The position numbers and the translations under genes were made by a program. DNA of 64,000 nt from Angelakisella massiliensis (GTDB lineage Bacteria; Bacillota; Clostridia; Oscillospirales; Ruminococcaceae): NCBI RefSeq assembly GCF_900104675.1, contig NZ_LT629945.1:991034-1055033 (forward strand), written 5' to 3'. A model generated the notes under the pieces. It saw nothing but the letters and a program-made list of their open reading frames with translations, searched no databases and had not been told where the DNA came from. Below are positions 17,890 through 27,052 of this stretch, piece by piece. Position 1 is the stretch's first letter. The number at the start of each line of letters is the position of its first letter.

Positions 17890-19647
17890 ATGGCATTTGA
17901 CGGAGCCTTTCTGCATAAAATCAAACAGGAGATCGACGCCCTGGCGGGAAGCCGGGTGGACAAGATCAGCCAGCCGGACCGGGAAACCATCATCATCGTT
18001 CTTCGGGGAAACGGCGGCAATCACAAGCTGCTGCTGTCCGCTTCGGCGGCCGCGGCCAAGCTGCATTTTACCAAAAACTCCATTGAAAACCCCAAAGCCG
18101 CGCCCATGTTTTGTATGCTGCTGCGAAAGCATCTGGGAAGCGGAAAGCTGCTGCGAACTGAGCAGGAGGGAATGGACCGTATTCTTACTTTGGTGTTTGA
18201 GTGTGTCAACGAGCTGGGGGACCGGGTGGAACTGCGGCTGGTTTGCGAAATTATGGGCCGGCACAGCAATATCATCCTGACTGATGCCTCAGGAAAAATT
18301 CTGGACGCCGCCAAGCGGGTGGATTTTGTCACCTCAGAAGTGCGGCAGATCCTGCCGGGCATTACCTACCGTTTGCCTCCCATGCAGGATAAGCTCAATC
18401 CCCTCACCGCCACAGCCCAGCAGATGGGAGACCAGATATTGTCAGGGCGGGATATTCCTCTGTCCAAGGGAATCCTGGAGCAGATCCAAGGATTTTCCCC
18501 CACCCTTTGCCGGGAGATCGCCCATTTTGTCTGTCCCCAGGGGGAGCAGACGATAGCCAATCTCACGGAAGAACAGCAGCGGCGGCTGGTGTTTTATCTG
18601 GGGATGGTGAAAACCGCTCTGGAGCCGGGAGGCGGTACGCCGGTGATGGTCCGGGACAGCCGGGACAAACCGGTGGAGTTCGCTTTTCTGGAGCTGTCCC
18701 AGTATGGTCAGGGGTATACCATCCAAAAGATGGACAGTTTCAGCGCTGTACTGGATGAATTTTATGGGGCCCGGGATCTGGCCGAGCGGATGCGGCAGAA
18801 AAGCGCCGACCTCCACAAGCTGCTGGCAAATGTCCGGGACCGTCTGGTGCGGAAGCTGGCAGCGCAGCAGCAGGAGCTGGAGCAGTCCCAGGACCGTGAA
18901 ATCAAGAAGCAATGGGGAGATATTATCTCAGCCAACCTATACTCTATGTATAAAGGGCAGACAGTTCTCCATACGGTCAACTTTTACAGCCCGGATCAGG
19001 AGGAAATTGACATCCCCCTGGACCCCATGCTCGCCCCCGCCAAGAATGCCCAGCGATATTATAATGAGTACCGCAAGGAGGCCACCGCTGACGCCAAGTT
19101 GCGTGAGCTGATTGAAAAGGGGACCCAGGAATTGGCTTACATTGAAACGGTATTGGGGGAGCTGGCCCGGGCGGAAACCGAGGCGGAGCTTCAGGGTATC
19201 CGGGAAGAAGCGGTAAGTCAGGGATATCTGCGCCTTCAAAGCCAGACAAGCCGGAAGCCGGTGAAGTTGGCGCCCCGGCGGTATCGTTCCTCTGACGGCT
19301 TTTTGATCCTCTCCGGCAGAAACAATCTCCAGAACGACCAGCTGACTCTGCGGGAAGCCTCCAATTATGATCTGTGGCTCCATACCCAGAAGATTCCCGG
19401 CTCCCATACCATCATCATCACCGACGGCGTCCGGGAGATTCCCCAGCGCACCATTGAGGAGGCGGCAGTCATCGCTGCCTGCAATTCCAGTGCCAGAGAA
19501 AGCGCCAAGGTACCGGTGGATTACACCTATATCAAGAATGTGCGCAAGCCCCGGGGCGCCCGTCCGGGAATGGTGATTTATGATCCTTATCAGACTGCCA
19601 TTGTGGACCCGGACCTGAAGCGGGCCGAAGCGCTGCGGGAGAAATAA
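17890..19647 (+). CDS. rqcH: Ribosome quality-control protein RqcH (NFACT/Rqc2 family, formerly fibronectin-binding protein A)
   Basis: 585 residues. RqcH binds stalled 50S-peptidyl-tRNA complexes and directs C-terminal alanine tailing. NFACT-N begins MAFDGAFLHKIKQEIDAL; the conserved MGRHSNIIL block is at about residue 120. A central coiled-coil (residues ~300-450) is followed by the NFACT-R domain with SDGFLILSGRNN and DLWLHTQKIPGSHTII. Conserved Asp and Arg residues in the N-terminal domain look present, but I could not check them against a structure. AAGGAGA precedes the ATG. Confidence 0.94.
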   Translation: MAFDGAFLHKIKQEIDALAGSRVDKISQPDRETIIIVLRGNGGNHKLLLSASAAAAKLHFTKNSIENPKAAPMFCMLLRKHLGSGKLLRTEQEGMDRILTLVFECVNELGDRVELRLVCEIMGRHSNIILTDASGKILDAAKRVDFVTSEVRQILPGITYRLPPMQDKLNPLTATAQQMGDQILSGRDIPLSKGILEQIQGFSPTLCREIAHFVCPQGEQTIANLTEEQQRRLVFYLGMVKTALEPGGGTPVMVRDSRDKPVEFAFLELSQYGQGYTIQKMDSFSAVLDEFYGARDLAERMRQKSADLHKLLANVRDRLVRKLAAQQQELEQSQDREIKKQWGDIISANLYSMYKGQTVLHTVNFYSPDQEEIDIPLDPMLAPAKNAQRYYNEYRKEATADAKLRELIEKGTQELAYIETVLGELARAETEAELQGIREEAVSQGYLRLQSQTSRKPVKLAPRRYRSSDGFLILSGRNNLQNDQLTLREASNYDLWLHTQKIPGSHTIIITDGVREIPQRTIEEAAVIAACNSSARESAKVPVDYTYIKNVRKPRGARPGMVIYDPYQTAIVDPDLKRAEALREK

Positions 19648-20176
19648 AGCCTGTAAAGCGGGAAGGGGAACCCCTGTTCCTTCTTTCCAGGGGAGGGATG
19701 CACCTGCAGAGGAAAGGGAAATTGACCGGCGGCTTGAGCGGAAAGACACCGGAAGGAGCTGCGTCCTTTTTGGAACCCCGCTGTGGCGGCACGGGTGGTC
19801 TGGCTGGCAGAGAAAATCTGCTTGCCTGTGTTTTGCTGGTTTTCTTTTGGTTTTGCAGGGAACAGGCCGGGAAGATGCTGTTTGCTTTGCCTGAGTTTGG
19901 ATGATATCCGCCACTTGGAGTTCCTGGGGCAAAGATGCTTACAGGGGGCTCCACATAGTGTGCCCGGGTGGCTGCTGCGGCATTGGTCAGGCGCACAGGG
20001 AAGCTTGCGCCAGGTCAGGACCATCTGCTGCTTTCCGCTTTTGGGTCAATGTTTGGGACAGAGTTTTTCTGCCTGTTGCAGCGGCAAAGAAACATCATTT
20101 CAAATACTTTAAGCATAAAAATATAACTTAATTACTTTTAGTATTATAATTTTATGAATAAAGTGTGAAAACAGGC
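19648..20176. other. Gene-free region between rqcH and uraA promoter
   Basis: A GAAGGGGAAC/GTTCCTTC stem just after rqcH may be its terminator. The rest, about 480 bases with an AT-rich end near 20,110-20,160, shows no gene with a ribosome site. Minus-strand open frames here look like composition artefacts. Confidence 0.45.
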
Positions 20177-20205
20177 TTTACAACCTGTGGGATTTTTGCT
20201 ATAAT
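20177..20205 (+). promoter_or_regulatory. uraA leader promoter
   Basis: TTTACA (20177-20182), 17-bp spacer, TATAAT (20200-20205). The start near 20,212 gives a 210-nt leader that contains a leader ORF and an intrinsic terminator. Confidence 0.85.
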
Positions 20206-20254
20206 TTCGGTTTGAAAAGTGCTGACAGGTGTAAAAAGAAAGGGGGCCGCCGCA

Positions 20255-20332
20255 ATGCTTAAGCAGATGAAAGAAAACCAGCTGTTGTTGGCGGAGCCGT
20301 TTTTTCTTTCCCCGTTTTCTTTTTTCAGTTGA
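20255..20332 (+). CDS. 25-residue leader peptide of the uracil permease attenuator
   Basis: Short open frame beginning MLKQMKENQLLLAEPFF, followed by eight more residues rich in Phe and Ser. GGGGG at 8-nt spacing precedes the ATG. Its second half is encoded by an almost pure pyrimidine tract (20,297-20,326: T6, CTTTCCCC, T4, T6). The stop codon ends 5 nt before the terminator stem at 20,338, so a ribosome at the stop would cover the 5' arm. This is the design of E. coli pyrL upstream of pyrBI, where UTP-dependent pausing sets whether the ribosome keeps up with RNA polymerase. No protein function is implied beyond attenuation. Confidence 0.6.
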   Translation: MLKQMKENQLLLAEPFFLSPFSFFS

Positions 20333-20337
20333 AATAC

Positions 20338-20382
20338 AGAGGCATTGGTTTTTTCTTTTGAAAAACCGGTGCCTCTTTTTTT
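20338..20382 (+). terminator. Attenuator terminator upstream of uraA
   Basis: AGAGGCATTGGTTTTT and AAAAACCGGTGCCTCT form a 16-bp stem (one mismatch or wobble), then T7. It lies between the promoter and the permease gene, so transcription must read through for expression. Confidence 0.88.
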
Positions 20383-20424
20383 GGCCTGCCGGCGGTCCCC
20401 AAAAGATAGAGGAGGTCTAAATCA

Positions 20425-21768
20425 ATGAGCAACGAAAAAATCCAAGTTGGAGAGGAAGGCATTTATGATGCCCGGGTGCTGGGTGTGCCCAAAATGATGA
20501 TCCTGGGCTTCCAGCACGTTTTCGCCATGTTCGGCGCTACTGTGCTGGTGCCGCTGATCACCGGACTGAATGTTTCCACCACCCTGCTGATGGCCGGCGT
20601 AGGTACCCTGCTGTTCCACCTGATCACCAAGGGGAAGGTTCCCGCCTTCCTGGGTTCCTCCTTCGCCTTTTTGGGTGGATTCGCCCTGGTGGCTCCCAAG
20701 CTGGCAGACGCCAATGGTGAGCTGACCATCGCCAATGTGGAGCGGCTGCCTTATGCCTGCGGCGGCGTGGTGGCTGCGGGTCTGGTTTATGTCATCGTGG
20801 CGCTGCTGATCGGTGTTTTCGGCGTCAATCGGGTCATGAGATTCTTCCCCCCCATTGTCACCGGCCCCATCATCATCTCCATTGGACTGATTCTTGCTCC
20901 CTCCGCTGTTACCAACGCCAGTTCCGACTGGCTGCTGGCCATTATCGCCCTGGGCTGTATTGTGGTATGTAATATCTGGGGTAAGGGTATGGTAAAGATC
21001 CTCCCCATCCTCATTGGTGTGGCTGTTTCCTACGGGGTTGCGGTACTGACCAATAAAGTGGACTTCAGTCTGGTGGCCCAGGCGGATGCCTTCGGTGTGG
21101 CTCTCAATCCCTCCGCCTTTGCCAAGTTTGATGTGGGTTCCATCCTCACCATCATGCCCATCGCTCTGGCTGCCATGATGGAGCATATCGGTGATATGGC
21201 CGCTATCAGCGCCACCGTGGGTAAGAACTACATTGCTGACCCCGGCCTCTGCCGCACCCTTCTGGGAGACGGTCTGGCCACCTCTCTGGCCGGTTTGTTC
21301 GGCGGTCCTGCCAACACCACCTATGGCGAAAATACCGGCGTGCTGGCGCTTACCAAGGTCTATGACCCCAGAGTTATCCGCATTGCCGCGGTGGTTGCCA
21401 TCCTGCTCTCCTTCTTCCCCAAGTTTGATGCCATTGTCAATACCATTCCTTCTGCCATCATCGGCGGTATTTCCCTCATCCTCTACGGTATGATCTCCGC
21501 TGTAGGCGTGCGCAACGTGGTGGAAAATCAGGTGGACTTCACCAAGAGCCGCAACCTGATCATTGCCGCTGTGATTCTGGTTTCCGCCCTGGGCTTCAAC
21601 AGTGTGGGCGGCCTGGTCCTCTACAGCAGCGAATCCCTCACCGTCAGCCTGTCCGGTCTGGCCATTGCTGCTATCCTGGGTATCTTCCTCAACGCGGTTC
21701 TTCCCGGCAACGATTATCAGTTCGGCAAGGATCTGGAAGGAGACACCTCCGCCAATCTCCAGCTGTAA
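20425..21768 (+). CDS. uraA: Uracil permease (UraA/PyrP, NCS2 family)
   Basis: 447 residues, polytopic membrane protein, likely 14 segments, for proton-coupled uracil uptake. NCS2 signatures: GFQHVFAMFGATVLVPLITG at the N-terminus (UraA-type rather than xanthine-type), MEHIGDMAAIS with the conserved substrate/proton Glu, and GGPANTTYGENTGVLALT. The gene is controlled by the leader peptide and terminator just upstream, which fits a pyrimidine-regulated transporter. GAGGAGG precedes the ATG. Its own terminator follows at 21,794. No other pyr genes are nearby. Confidence 0.92.
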   Translation: MSNEKIQVGEEGIYDARVLGVPKMMILGFQHVFAMFGATVLVPLITGLNVSTTLLMAGVGTLLFHLITKGKVPAFLGSSFAFLGGFALVAPKLADANGELTIANVERLPYACGGVVAAGLVYVIVALLIGVFGVNRVMRFFPPIVTGPIIISIGLILAPSAVTNASSDWLLAIIALGCIVVCNIWGKGMVKILPILIGVAVSYGVAVLTNKVDFSLVAQADAFGVALNPSAFAKFDVGSILTIMPIALAAMMEHIGDMAAISATVGKNYIADPGLCRTLLGDGLATSLAGLFGGPANTTYGENTGVLALTKVYDPRVIRIAAVVAILLSFFPKFDAIVNTIPSAIIGGISLILYGMISAVGVRNVVENQVDFTKSRNLIIAAVILVSALGFNSVGGLVLYSSESLTVSLSGLAIAAILGIFLNAVLPGNDYQFGKDLEGDTSANLQL

Positions 21769-21793
21769 AAAGTAAAATCTCAGACATAAATGG

Positions 21794-21818
21794 CCGGCCG
21801 GAAGATAATTCCGGCCGG
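21794..21818 (+). terminator. uraA terminator (first copy)
   Basis: CCGGCCGG-aagataatt-CCGGCCGG hairpin 25 nt after the uraA stop. An identical 25-bp copy lies at 22,026-22,050, beyond an inserted family B element. This first copy has lost its T-run. Confidence 0.75.
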
Positions 21819-22025
21819 TCAGACTGTAGAAAAACCTATTTTAAAGGGAAAACAAAATTAAAAATCATAAAAATCAGGACATGTGCCTGATTTTTATACC
21901 ACGACCCGCGCCCCGGTGGGCGCGAAACCGGGGGTATCGCCGCTGGTTTCGTTAGGAACCAGGCGGCGTATCCAGGGGGTATGGGATACCCCCTGGAAGC
22001 GTGTCGAACCTTTTCGACACGCTCA
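21819..22025 (-). repeat. Family B element B3 (inverted)
   Basis: Full-length B element on the minus strand: TACAGTCTG end at 21,819 side, AAAAATCAGG/CCTGATTTTT from 21,869, and GCGTGTCGAA stem at 21,999-22,022. It is flanked on both sides by the identical 25-bp uraA terminator hairpin. Confidence 0.85.
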
Positions 22026-22055
22026 CCGGCCGGAAGATAATTCCGGCCGGTTTTA
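22026..22055 (+). terminator. uraA terminator (duplicate copy)
   Basis: Identical to 21,794-21,818 and followed by TTTTA, so this distal copy carries the working T-run. Confidence 0.75.
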
Positions 22056-22211
22056 TGCTGTCAAAAGCTTGTGACCCAAAGGGAGATTCCTTCCCGGACA
22101 TAAAAACAGGATAGACCCATAAACAGGGAAAAGCCATACTTTCAGCAGATCCGGGAAAGGCGGCTCAACGGCTTTTTCCTCAAGGGTTACAGACCCCGTT
22201 TGGGCAGAATA
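22056..22211. other. Intergenic between uraA and MATE 3' regions
   Basis: No gene is supported. A CTTTTTCC pyrimidine-rich stretch near 22,170 is the only notable feature. Confidence 0.35.
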
Positions 22212-22246
22212 AAGGAGCGTCAGGACATTATCCCGACGCTCCTTTC
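22212..22246 (-). terminator. MATE gene terminator
   Basis: AAGGAGCGTC and GACGCTCCTT arms. Read on the minus strand, the stem is followed by a TTTATT tail. It lies downstream of the truncated B element that follows the MATE stop. Confidence 0.75.
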
Positions 22247-22350
22247 AGACTGCAGAAAACCCTGTTTCAAAGGACAAATAAAATTCAAAATCACAATAAA
22301 AATCAGGCGTATGTCCCTCTGTGTGTGCTGAACTTTTTCGATACGCTCAA
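22247..22350 (-). repeat. Deleted family B element (mini-B)
   Basis: On the minus strand: GAGCGTATCGAAAAAGTTCA, CAGAGGGACATACGCCTGAT and the AT-rich tail ending TGCAGTCTG. The three middle hairpins are missing. A second deleted copy at 36.74 kb has the same internal structure, so this is a recurring short form. Confidence 0.7.
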
Positions 22351-22362
22351 AGGTCCCGGAAA

Positions 22363-23700
22363 TCATTGCAAGCAGATTCTTTTCCACTTGCCGGTGCGAT
22401 ACTCCAGGAAAGAGATAATCCAGTTGACAAGCCAGCCCAGGGGTACCGCATACCAGACCATGGCAATACCATATATAGGGGCAAAGACCACAGCGAAGGA
22501 AACCCGGATAAAGAGGTTGACCAGGTTGGCCAGAGTAAACATTTTTACATCTCCGGAGCCCCTGAGGACGCCGTCCACAGCGCATTTGAAGCCCATGAGG
22601 CAGAAAAAGAATCCTGTAAAGGCCAGATAATCGCATCCGGTGGACATAGCCACGGCAGTACCGTTTTCTCCCAAAAACAGAGAGATGATCTGCCGGTTGA
22701 ACAGCTCCAACACCACACAGATGATGACAGAACAGAAAAGAACCAGCAGATTGGCTACTTTATAGCCCTCCGTCACCCGGTGCTCTTTCTGTGCGCCGAT
22801 GTTCTGAGCGGTATAGGAGGAGACAGCGTTGCCCAGGCTGGTGAAGGGGACGATCACAAGGGACTGAATACGGATGCCGGCGGAATAACCTGCCAGAGCC
22901 TCGGAGCCGAAGCTGTTGACCACCGACTGCACCAGCATCATACCGATGGAAACGGTGGATTGCTGGAGGATGGAGGGGAGAGCGATCTTGACCATGGCGG
23001 GAATCTCCCGGAAGGAAAAGATCCCGTCATTTTCCCGGCTGATACTTGACAGCAGCCTGAGCAGCACACCGAAGGACAGCACCGCCGAGATACTCTGGGC
23101 GATAAGCGTAGCCCAGGCCACACCGGTGACCCCCATTTGGAACTGAGTGACCAGAATCCAGTCCAGAGCGATATTGAACAGGGAAGAGAAAATAAGAAAA
23201 TACAAAGGGATCTTGGATTTGCCCAAAGCATTGAACATGGCCGAAAGCACATTATACATAAAGAGGAAGGGCAGACCCAGGAAATAGATGTTCAGATAAT
23301 CAATGGCCATATCCAGCACGTCCGCGGGGGTATTGAGCGCTGTCATGATCTGCTCACTGAGGAGCAGTCCCACACCTCCCAGCAGAATGCTGATGGCCAG
23401 AAATGCGATGAGGGCGGTAAAAATCGCGGTACACATCTTTTTATAGTGATGGGCGCCGAAATACCGGCTGACCACCACCGAGGAACCAATGCCTCCGCCG
23501 ATAGCCACACAGATAAAGATGTTGGTCAAAGAATAGGAGGCTCCTACAGCAGCAAGAGCCTGTTCACTGACAAAGCGCCCCACAATGGCGGAGTCGGCCA
23601 TGGTGTAGGTCTGCTGAAAAAGGTTTCCCACAATAATGGGCAGTGAAAACAGGACCAGCGCGTTGAAGGGCTTTTTTTGAATCAGATAATCATTTTCCAT
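22363..23700 (-). CDS. MATE family efflux transporter
   Basis: 445 residues, about 12 membrane segments, cation-coupled multidrug or metabolite exporter. The N-terminus LVLFSLPIIVGNLFQQTYTMADSAIVGRFV and repeat 2 (GIRIQSLVIVPFTSLGNAVSSYTAQNIGA) are diagnostic of the DinF/NorM superfamily. The substrate is unknown. GGAGGAACAGGGAT precedes the ATG. It is transcribed alone from the promoter at 23,895-23,923 with a 190-nt leader that can form alternative hairpins. Confidence 0.93.
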   Translation of the reverse strand: MENDYLIQKKPFNALVLFSLPIIVGNLFQQTYTMADSAIVGRFVSEQALAAVGASYSLTNIFICVAIGGGIGSSVVVSRYFGAHHYKKMCTAIFTALIAFLAISILLGGVGLLLSEQIMTALNTPADVLDMAIDYLNIYFLGLPFLFMYNVLSAMFNALGKSKIPLYFLIFSSLFNIALDWILVTQFQMGVTGVAWATLIAQSISAVLSFGVLLRLLSSISRENDGIFSFREIPAMVKIALPSILQQSTVSIGMMLVQSVVNSFGSEALAGYSAGIRIQSLVIVPFTSLGNAVSSYTAQNIGAQKEHRVTEGYKVANLLVLFCSVIICVVLELFNRQIISLFLGENGTAVAMSTGCDYLAFTGFFFCLMGFKCAVDGVLRGSGDVKMFTLANLVNLFIRVSFAVVFAPIYGIAMVWYAVPLGWLVNWIISFLEYRTGKWKRICLQ

Positions 23701-23800
23701 ATCCCTGTTCCTCCAAGATGAAAAAAGTCAGGCTGATATCCATGGGAGAATTGCTTCAGGGATACTCCTGATTCTCTGAGGCGGTGCTTTCCACAAACAC

Positions 23801-23865
23801 AAAAAAATGAGCCGCCATTCCGGCAGCCATCAAAGGTTTGGCTGGTATGGCTTCTTTTGGAATGG
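23801..23865 (-). promoter_or_regulatory. Possible attenuator in the MATE leader
   Basis: In the minus-strand transcript CCATTCC pairs with GGAATGG, enclosing an AGCCA/TGGCT stem. The alternative pairing GCTGCCG-gaa-TGGCGGC is followed by TCATTTTTTT, a terminator. The two folds share bases and exclude each other. No known riboswitch consensus (guanidine, PRPP, aminoglycoside) was recognised. Confidence 0.4.
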
Positions 23866-23894
23866 TGAAAAGTATCATAATCAGTCTAAAAAAT

Positions 23895-23923
23895 GATTAT
23901 AAATACCTAAAAAGAAAATGTCA
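23895..23923 (-). promoter_or_regulatory. MATE promoter
   Basis: On the minus strand TTGACA, 17-bp spacer, TATAAT: a consensus sigma-A promoter. Confidence 0.88.
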
Positions 23924-24047
23924 ATGAAAGGGCGGAGAAGAAAATGTATGTGGTAAACAAGCTGTGATGGATCCCGGTGGGCAAGCGTCCCTCAACGCCC
24001 CATTTCCATTTTGCATTCCAGCTCATAAGAGGCTTTGAGGATTGAGC

Positions 24048-24087
24048 AAAAGCCCATCCGTTTCAAATGCAGAACGGATGGGCTTTA
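24048..24087 (-). terminator. Chemoreceptor gene terminator
   Basis: AAAGCCCATCCGTT and AACGGATGGGCTTT arms around a 9-nt loop. T-rich on both strands, so probably bidirectional. It is 40 nt after the stop at 24,127. Confidence 0.85.
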
Positions 24088-24126
24088 CAAATGTCAGAGG
24101 TTTTACATCAGGTTTGGTGGGGCAGA

Positions 24127-26100
24127 TCAATCCTCATGCAATACAAAGCGATCTACCTGGTCTTTCATGACCTGAGACTGGCTGGACAACTCCTCGCTGG
24201 CAGCAGCACTTTCCTCAGCAGTGGCAGAGTTGGTTTGTACGACGCTGGAAATTTGATCGACACCTTGGGTGATCTGCGCGATGGAATCTGCTTCTTCCAA
24301 AATATTATCCACAACGGTCTCGATAAGTGTGACAGCATCGCTTGCCAAAGCAGTAGTTTCATCCAAAGCCGCGCTTACTTCTGTGGTCAGTGCGCTGCCC
24401 TTCTCCACATTTTCAGCAGACCGCTGGATGAGCTCCTTTGTGTGCTTGGCTGCCTGGTCGGATTTGGTGGCCAGGCTGCGTACCTCGTCCGCCACTACAG
24501 CGAAGCCCTTGCCGGCAGCACCGGCCCGCGCGGCTTCTACAGCGGCATTCAGGGCGAGAATGTTGGTCTGGAACGCGATATTCTCAATGGTACTGATGAT
24601 TTCTCCAATTTCCTCATGTCCCAGCAGAATATCAGACATGGCAGACTGGAGCTTTTTCATTTTCTCATTGCTCAAGGTGATTTGCTCACCGGCAGCATTT
24701 GCCTTATCCTTGGCAGACTGAGCGGCCTCACGATTGTTTTGGGCTCTGGAATTGATCTCATCAGTGGTAGCGGAAAGCTGTTCCACCGCACTGGCCTGTT
24801 CGGTGGCTCCCTGTGCCAGGGCCTGTGCGCCGGAGGACACATTTTCGGCACCGGAGGATACTTGACCGGCAGCGTCTTCAATCTGACGCAGCGTGTTGCT
24901 CAGGCTGCGGCTGATATGGCGCAGAGACTCCAATACAACGGCGATATCTTTCTGATAAATCTCGTAATTGCGGGAGCGAACATTCAGATTGCCCTGAGCC
25001 ATTTCGCCCAGCAAATATCCGATATCGTCAAAGAGCGCATTGAGGGAGGACACAATCTGGCAGGTGGAGTTTGCCAGCACGCCGATTTCATCATCGCGGT
25101 TGAACTGAGGAGTTTCGCTGGACAGATCACCCTGGGCCAGCAAATTCAGGCGCTCTGCACAGGCGCGAACAGGCACGCTGATGCCCCGGGCCTGATGAAC
25201 AGAAATAAACACAGCCAGGACAATGATCACTGCCAGCAGCACCAGCATAATGACGATGCTCAAATAAGTGGAGGCAAGGAAATCACTGGTATAAGAGGTG
25301 ACGCCGAGGCTCCAGCCGTCGGTGCCGGGAATGGGAGCGTAACCGATACATTTGTCAATGCCGTCCATTTTATATCTTCCCTGGCCGCTTTCACCGGCCC
25401 GCATCTTGGCATGGATATCTGCCAAAGCCTGAAGGGAGCTGTCGCTTTCGGCCATCTGCTCAATATTCTGGACAGCCACAGTTTCAATGGTGGTGTCGGC
25501 AATGGTGGTTCCGTTCTTGTCGATCATATAAGTGCCGCTGTGCTCACTGGTATGGATGGTAGCCATAATGTCGTTGAGGAATTTCTCAGGCGGCACAAAA
25601 TATACCACGCCCACCACAGTGCTGTTGATGATGCCGTCCTGCCAGATGGGCGCAGCTACCATGATAGACAGTTCACCGGTGATTTTACTGATGGTAGGTG
25701 TGGAAATGGACACCTCACCCTGAATGGCACTCTGGAAATACTCCCGGTCGGCATAGCTGTTGCCGTCAAAAAGGCTGACGCCGGAAGCGTCCAGCAGATT
25801 GCCCCGGACCATGCCGTAGGTGGAAGCCCATTGATCAATGATCTGCTTCTTTTTTTCGATGGGGGTTTCACTGTCGCTCAGTCCCGGCAGCATACCCAAG
25901 CCCTCTACAACATTTTTATATGAGGTCAGTTCATAGGCAACCCGCTGTGCCACGGTTTGGGCAGTAATGGTCAGTTCCTGTTCCAGAAGCTGGTTGGAAT
26001 TGGTGTAGTTGGTAAAAATACCTACTCCTCCGCACAGAAGAGCAGCACACAACACCAATACCAGAGTGTTGGTTACCAGCTTCCTTTGAATACTTTTCAT
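24127..26100 (-). CDS. Methyl-accepting chemotaxis protein with dCache-like sensor
   Basis: 657 residues. TM1 about residues 9-31; extracellular double-Cache-like ligand-binding region about 33-275; TM2 about 278-302; HAMP about 304-357; cytoplasmic signalling domain with hairpin tip [20 protein letters not shown] near residue 520. It transmits ligand signals to CheA/CheW and so implies a motile cell. The ligand is unknown. GGAGGG precedes the ATG. On the minus strand GCCGATTA (top 26,149-26,156) resembles a sigma-D/FliA -10 element (GCCGATAA), but a good TAAA -35 is missing. It is monocistronic. Confidence 0.95.
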   Translation of the reverse strand: MKSIQRKLVTNTLVLVLCAALLCGGVGIFTNYTNSNQLLEQELTITAQTVAQRVAYELTSYKNVVEGLGMLPGLSDSETPIEKKKQIIDQWASTYGMVRGNLLDASGVSLFDGNSYADREYFQSAIQGEVSISTPTISKITGELSIMVAAPIWQDGIINSTVVGVVYFVPPEKFLNDIMATIHTSEHSGTYMIDKNGTTIADTTIETVAVQNIEQMAESDSSLQALADIHAKMRAGESGQGRYKMDGIDKCIGYAPIPGTDGWSLGVTSYTSDFLASTYLSIVIMLVLLAVIIVLAVFISVHQARGISVPVRACAERLNLLAQGDLSSETPQFNRDDEIGVLANSTCQIVSSLNALFDDIGYLLGEMAQGNLNVRSRNYEIYQKDIAVVLESLRHISRSLSNTLRQIEDAAGQVSSGAENVSSGAQALAQGATEQASAVEQLSATTDEINSRAQNNREAAQSAKDKANAAGEQITLSNEKMKKLQSAMSDILLGHEEIGEIISTIENIAFQTNILALNAAVEAARAGAAGKGFAVVADEVRSLATKSDQAAKHTKELIQRSAENVEKGSALTTEVSAALDETTALASDAVTLIETVVDNILEEADSIAQITQGVDQISSVVQTNSATAEESAAASEELSSQSQVMKDQVDRFVLHED

Positions 26101-26303
26101 GGTATCCCTCCAAAAGAAAATTTAATCTGAATCAATACCTACTATTGGTAATCGGCTGATACGCGCAGAAAATAATGGTTTTCCTCTGAAAAGTTAACAA
26201 AATATGACTATTGTATTTCTCAGGAAAAAACACAAGCAGTTCCGGAGGCTGTATGGGACCTGGAAAAAGGAAAGAATCATCCCAGAGGGACACAGTTTTA
26301 CGC

Positions 26304-26337
26304 AAAAAAACACCTCCGTCCATTTAAGACGGAGGTG
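26304..26337 (-). terminator. Phosphodiesterase gene terminator
   Basis: CACCTCCGTC and GACGGAGGTG arms with a T7 run on the minus strand, 40 nt beyond the stop at 26,374. Confidence 0.88.
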
Positions 26338-26373
26338 CGAAAATACAGGTGTTCTGAAAAGGTCGATGGAAGA

Positions 26374-26850
26374 TCAAAGCTCCCGAATTACCGGAACAAC
26401 ACCGGAAGCGGTTATATCCAGGCACAAATAGCTGCAAGGCGTCACATGACCATCCAGTACACTGCCGGGATTGATCAGATATAAGCCGTCCAAATATTCA
26501 ACGCAGGCGCAGTGGGTATGACCATACAGAGCGATATCCACGTGCTCCTCCCGGGCCGAACGCTCGAAATCGTCAGTGCCGAATTTCACCCGGTACAGAT
26601 CTCCATGGGTGATCAGGACCCTCTTGCCCCCACAGACCAGCTGTTTGGTTTTTTTCTCCATGCTGCCCCAATCGTTATTGCCCTTGACAGCTACAAAATG
26701 CAGCTGAGGATAAAGCAGATGAACATCCTCAAATTCCTCCAGGCCGTCTCCCAGATGGATATACATATCGGCGGTATCCTTGGTGGAATCGACGATCCGC
26801 TTGACGCGGTCGAAGCTGCCATGACTGTCGGACATCACAATAACGCGCAT
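26374..26850 (-). CDS. YfcE/MJ0936-type metallophosphodiesterase
   Basis: 158 residues, small cytosolic calcineurin-like phosphoesterase. Metal-site motifs in order: MSDSHG (DxH), HLGDG (GDG), KGNNDW (GNxD), ITHGD and YGHTH. Relatives hydrolyse model phosphodiesters; the physiological substrate is unknown. AAGGAGTT precedes the start on the minus strand. The gene is alone, with a strong terminator. Confidence 0.9.
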   Translation of the reverse strand: MRVIVMSDSHGSFDRVKRIVDSTKDTADMYIHLGDGLEEFEDVHLLYPQLHFVAVKGNNDWGSMEKKTKQLVCGGKRVLITHGDLYRVKFGTDDFERSAREEHVDIALYGHTHCACVEYLDGLYLINPGSVLDGHVTPCSYLCLDITASGVVPVIREL

Positions 26851-26994
26851 GATTAACTCCTTGTCTCCCTGAAAGGGCCGCCAGGCGGTGCTGTTAAAGC
26901 GGACAATATCATTCTATGCCCCTCATGGTCAGGGTGTTCCCGGCACGGGGAAAGGAGGCAGGGCATAGAATGAAGCATGGCGGCCGTACGGTGG

Positions 26995-27021
26995 TCATAT
27001 ATAGAAATAATGTATCATAAA
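26995..27021 (+). promoter_or_regulatory. Sigma-E-like sporulation promoter
   Basis: TCATATA (26995-27001), 14-nt spacer, CATAAA (27016-27021). This compares with the Bacillus mother-cell sigma-E pattern KMATATW-N14-CATACA, with one mismatch in the -10 core. No sigma-A promoter is evident here. Short AT-rich motifs can match by chance. Confidence 0.4.
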
Positions 27022-27052
27022 TATGGTAAAAATGGAAGTGGCGGTGAGATTC

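Noticed and set aside
19532-20024. Minus-strand proteins overlapping the rqcH 3' end
   Set aside because: Low-complexity Pro/Arg/Ser-rich frames without ribosome sites, shadows of the rqcH frame and GC content.
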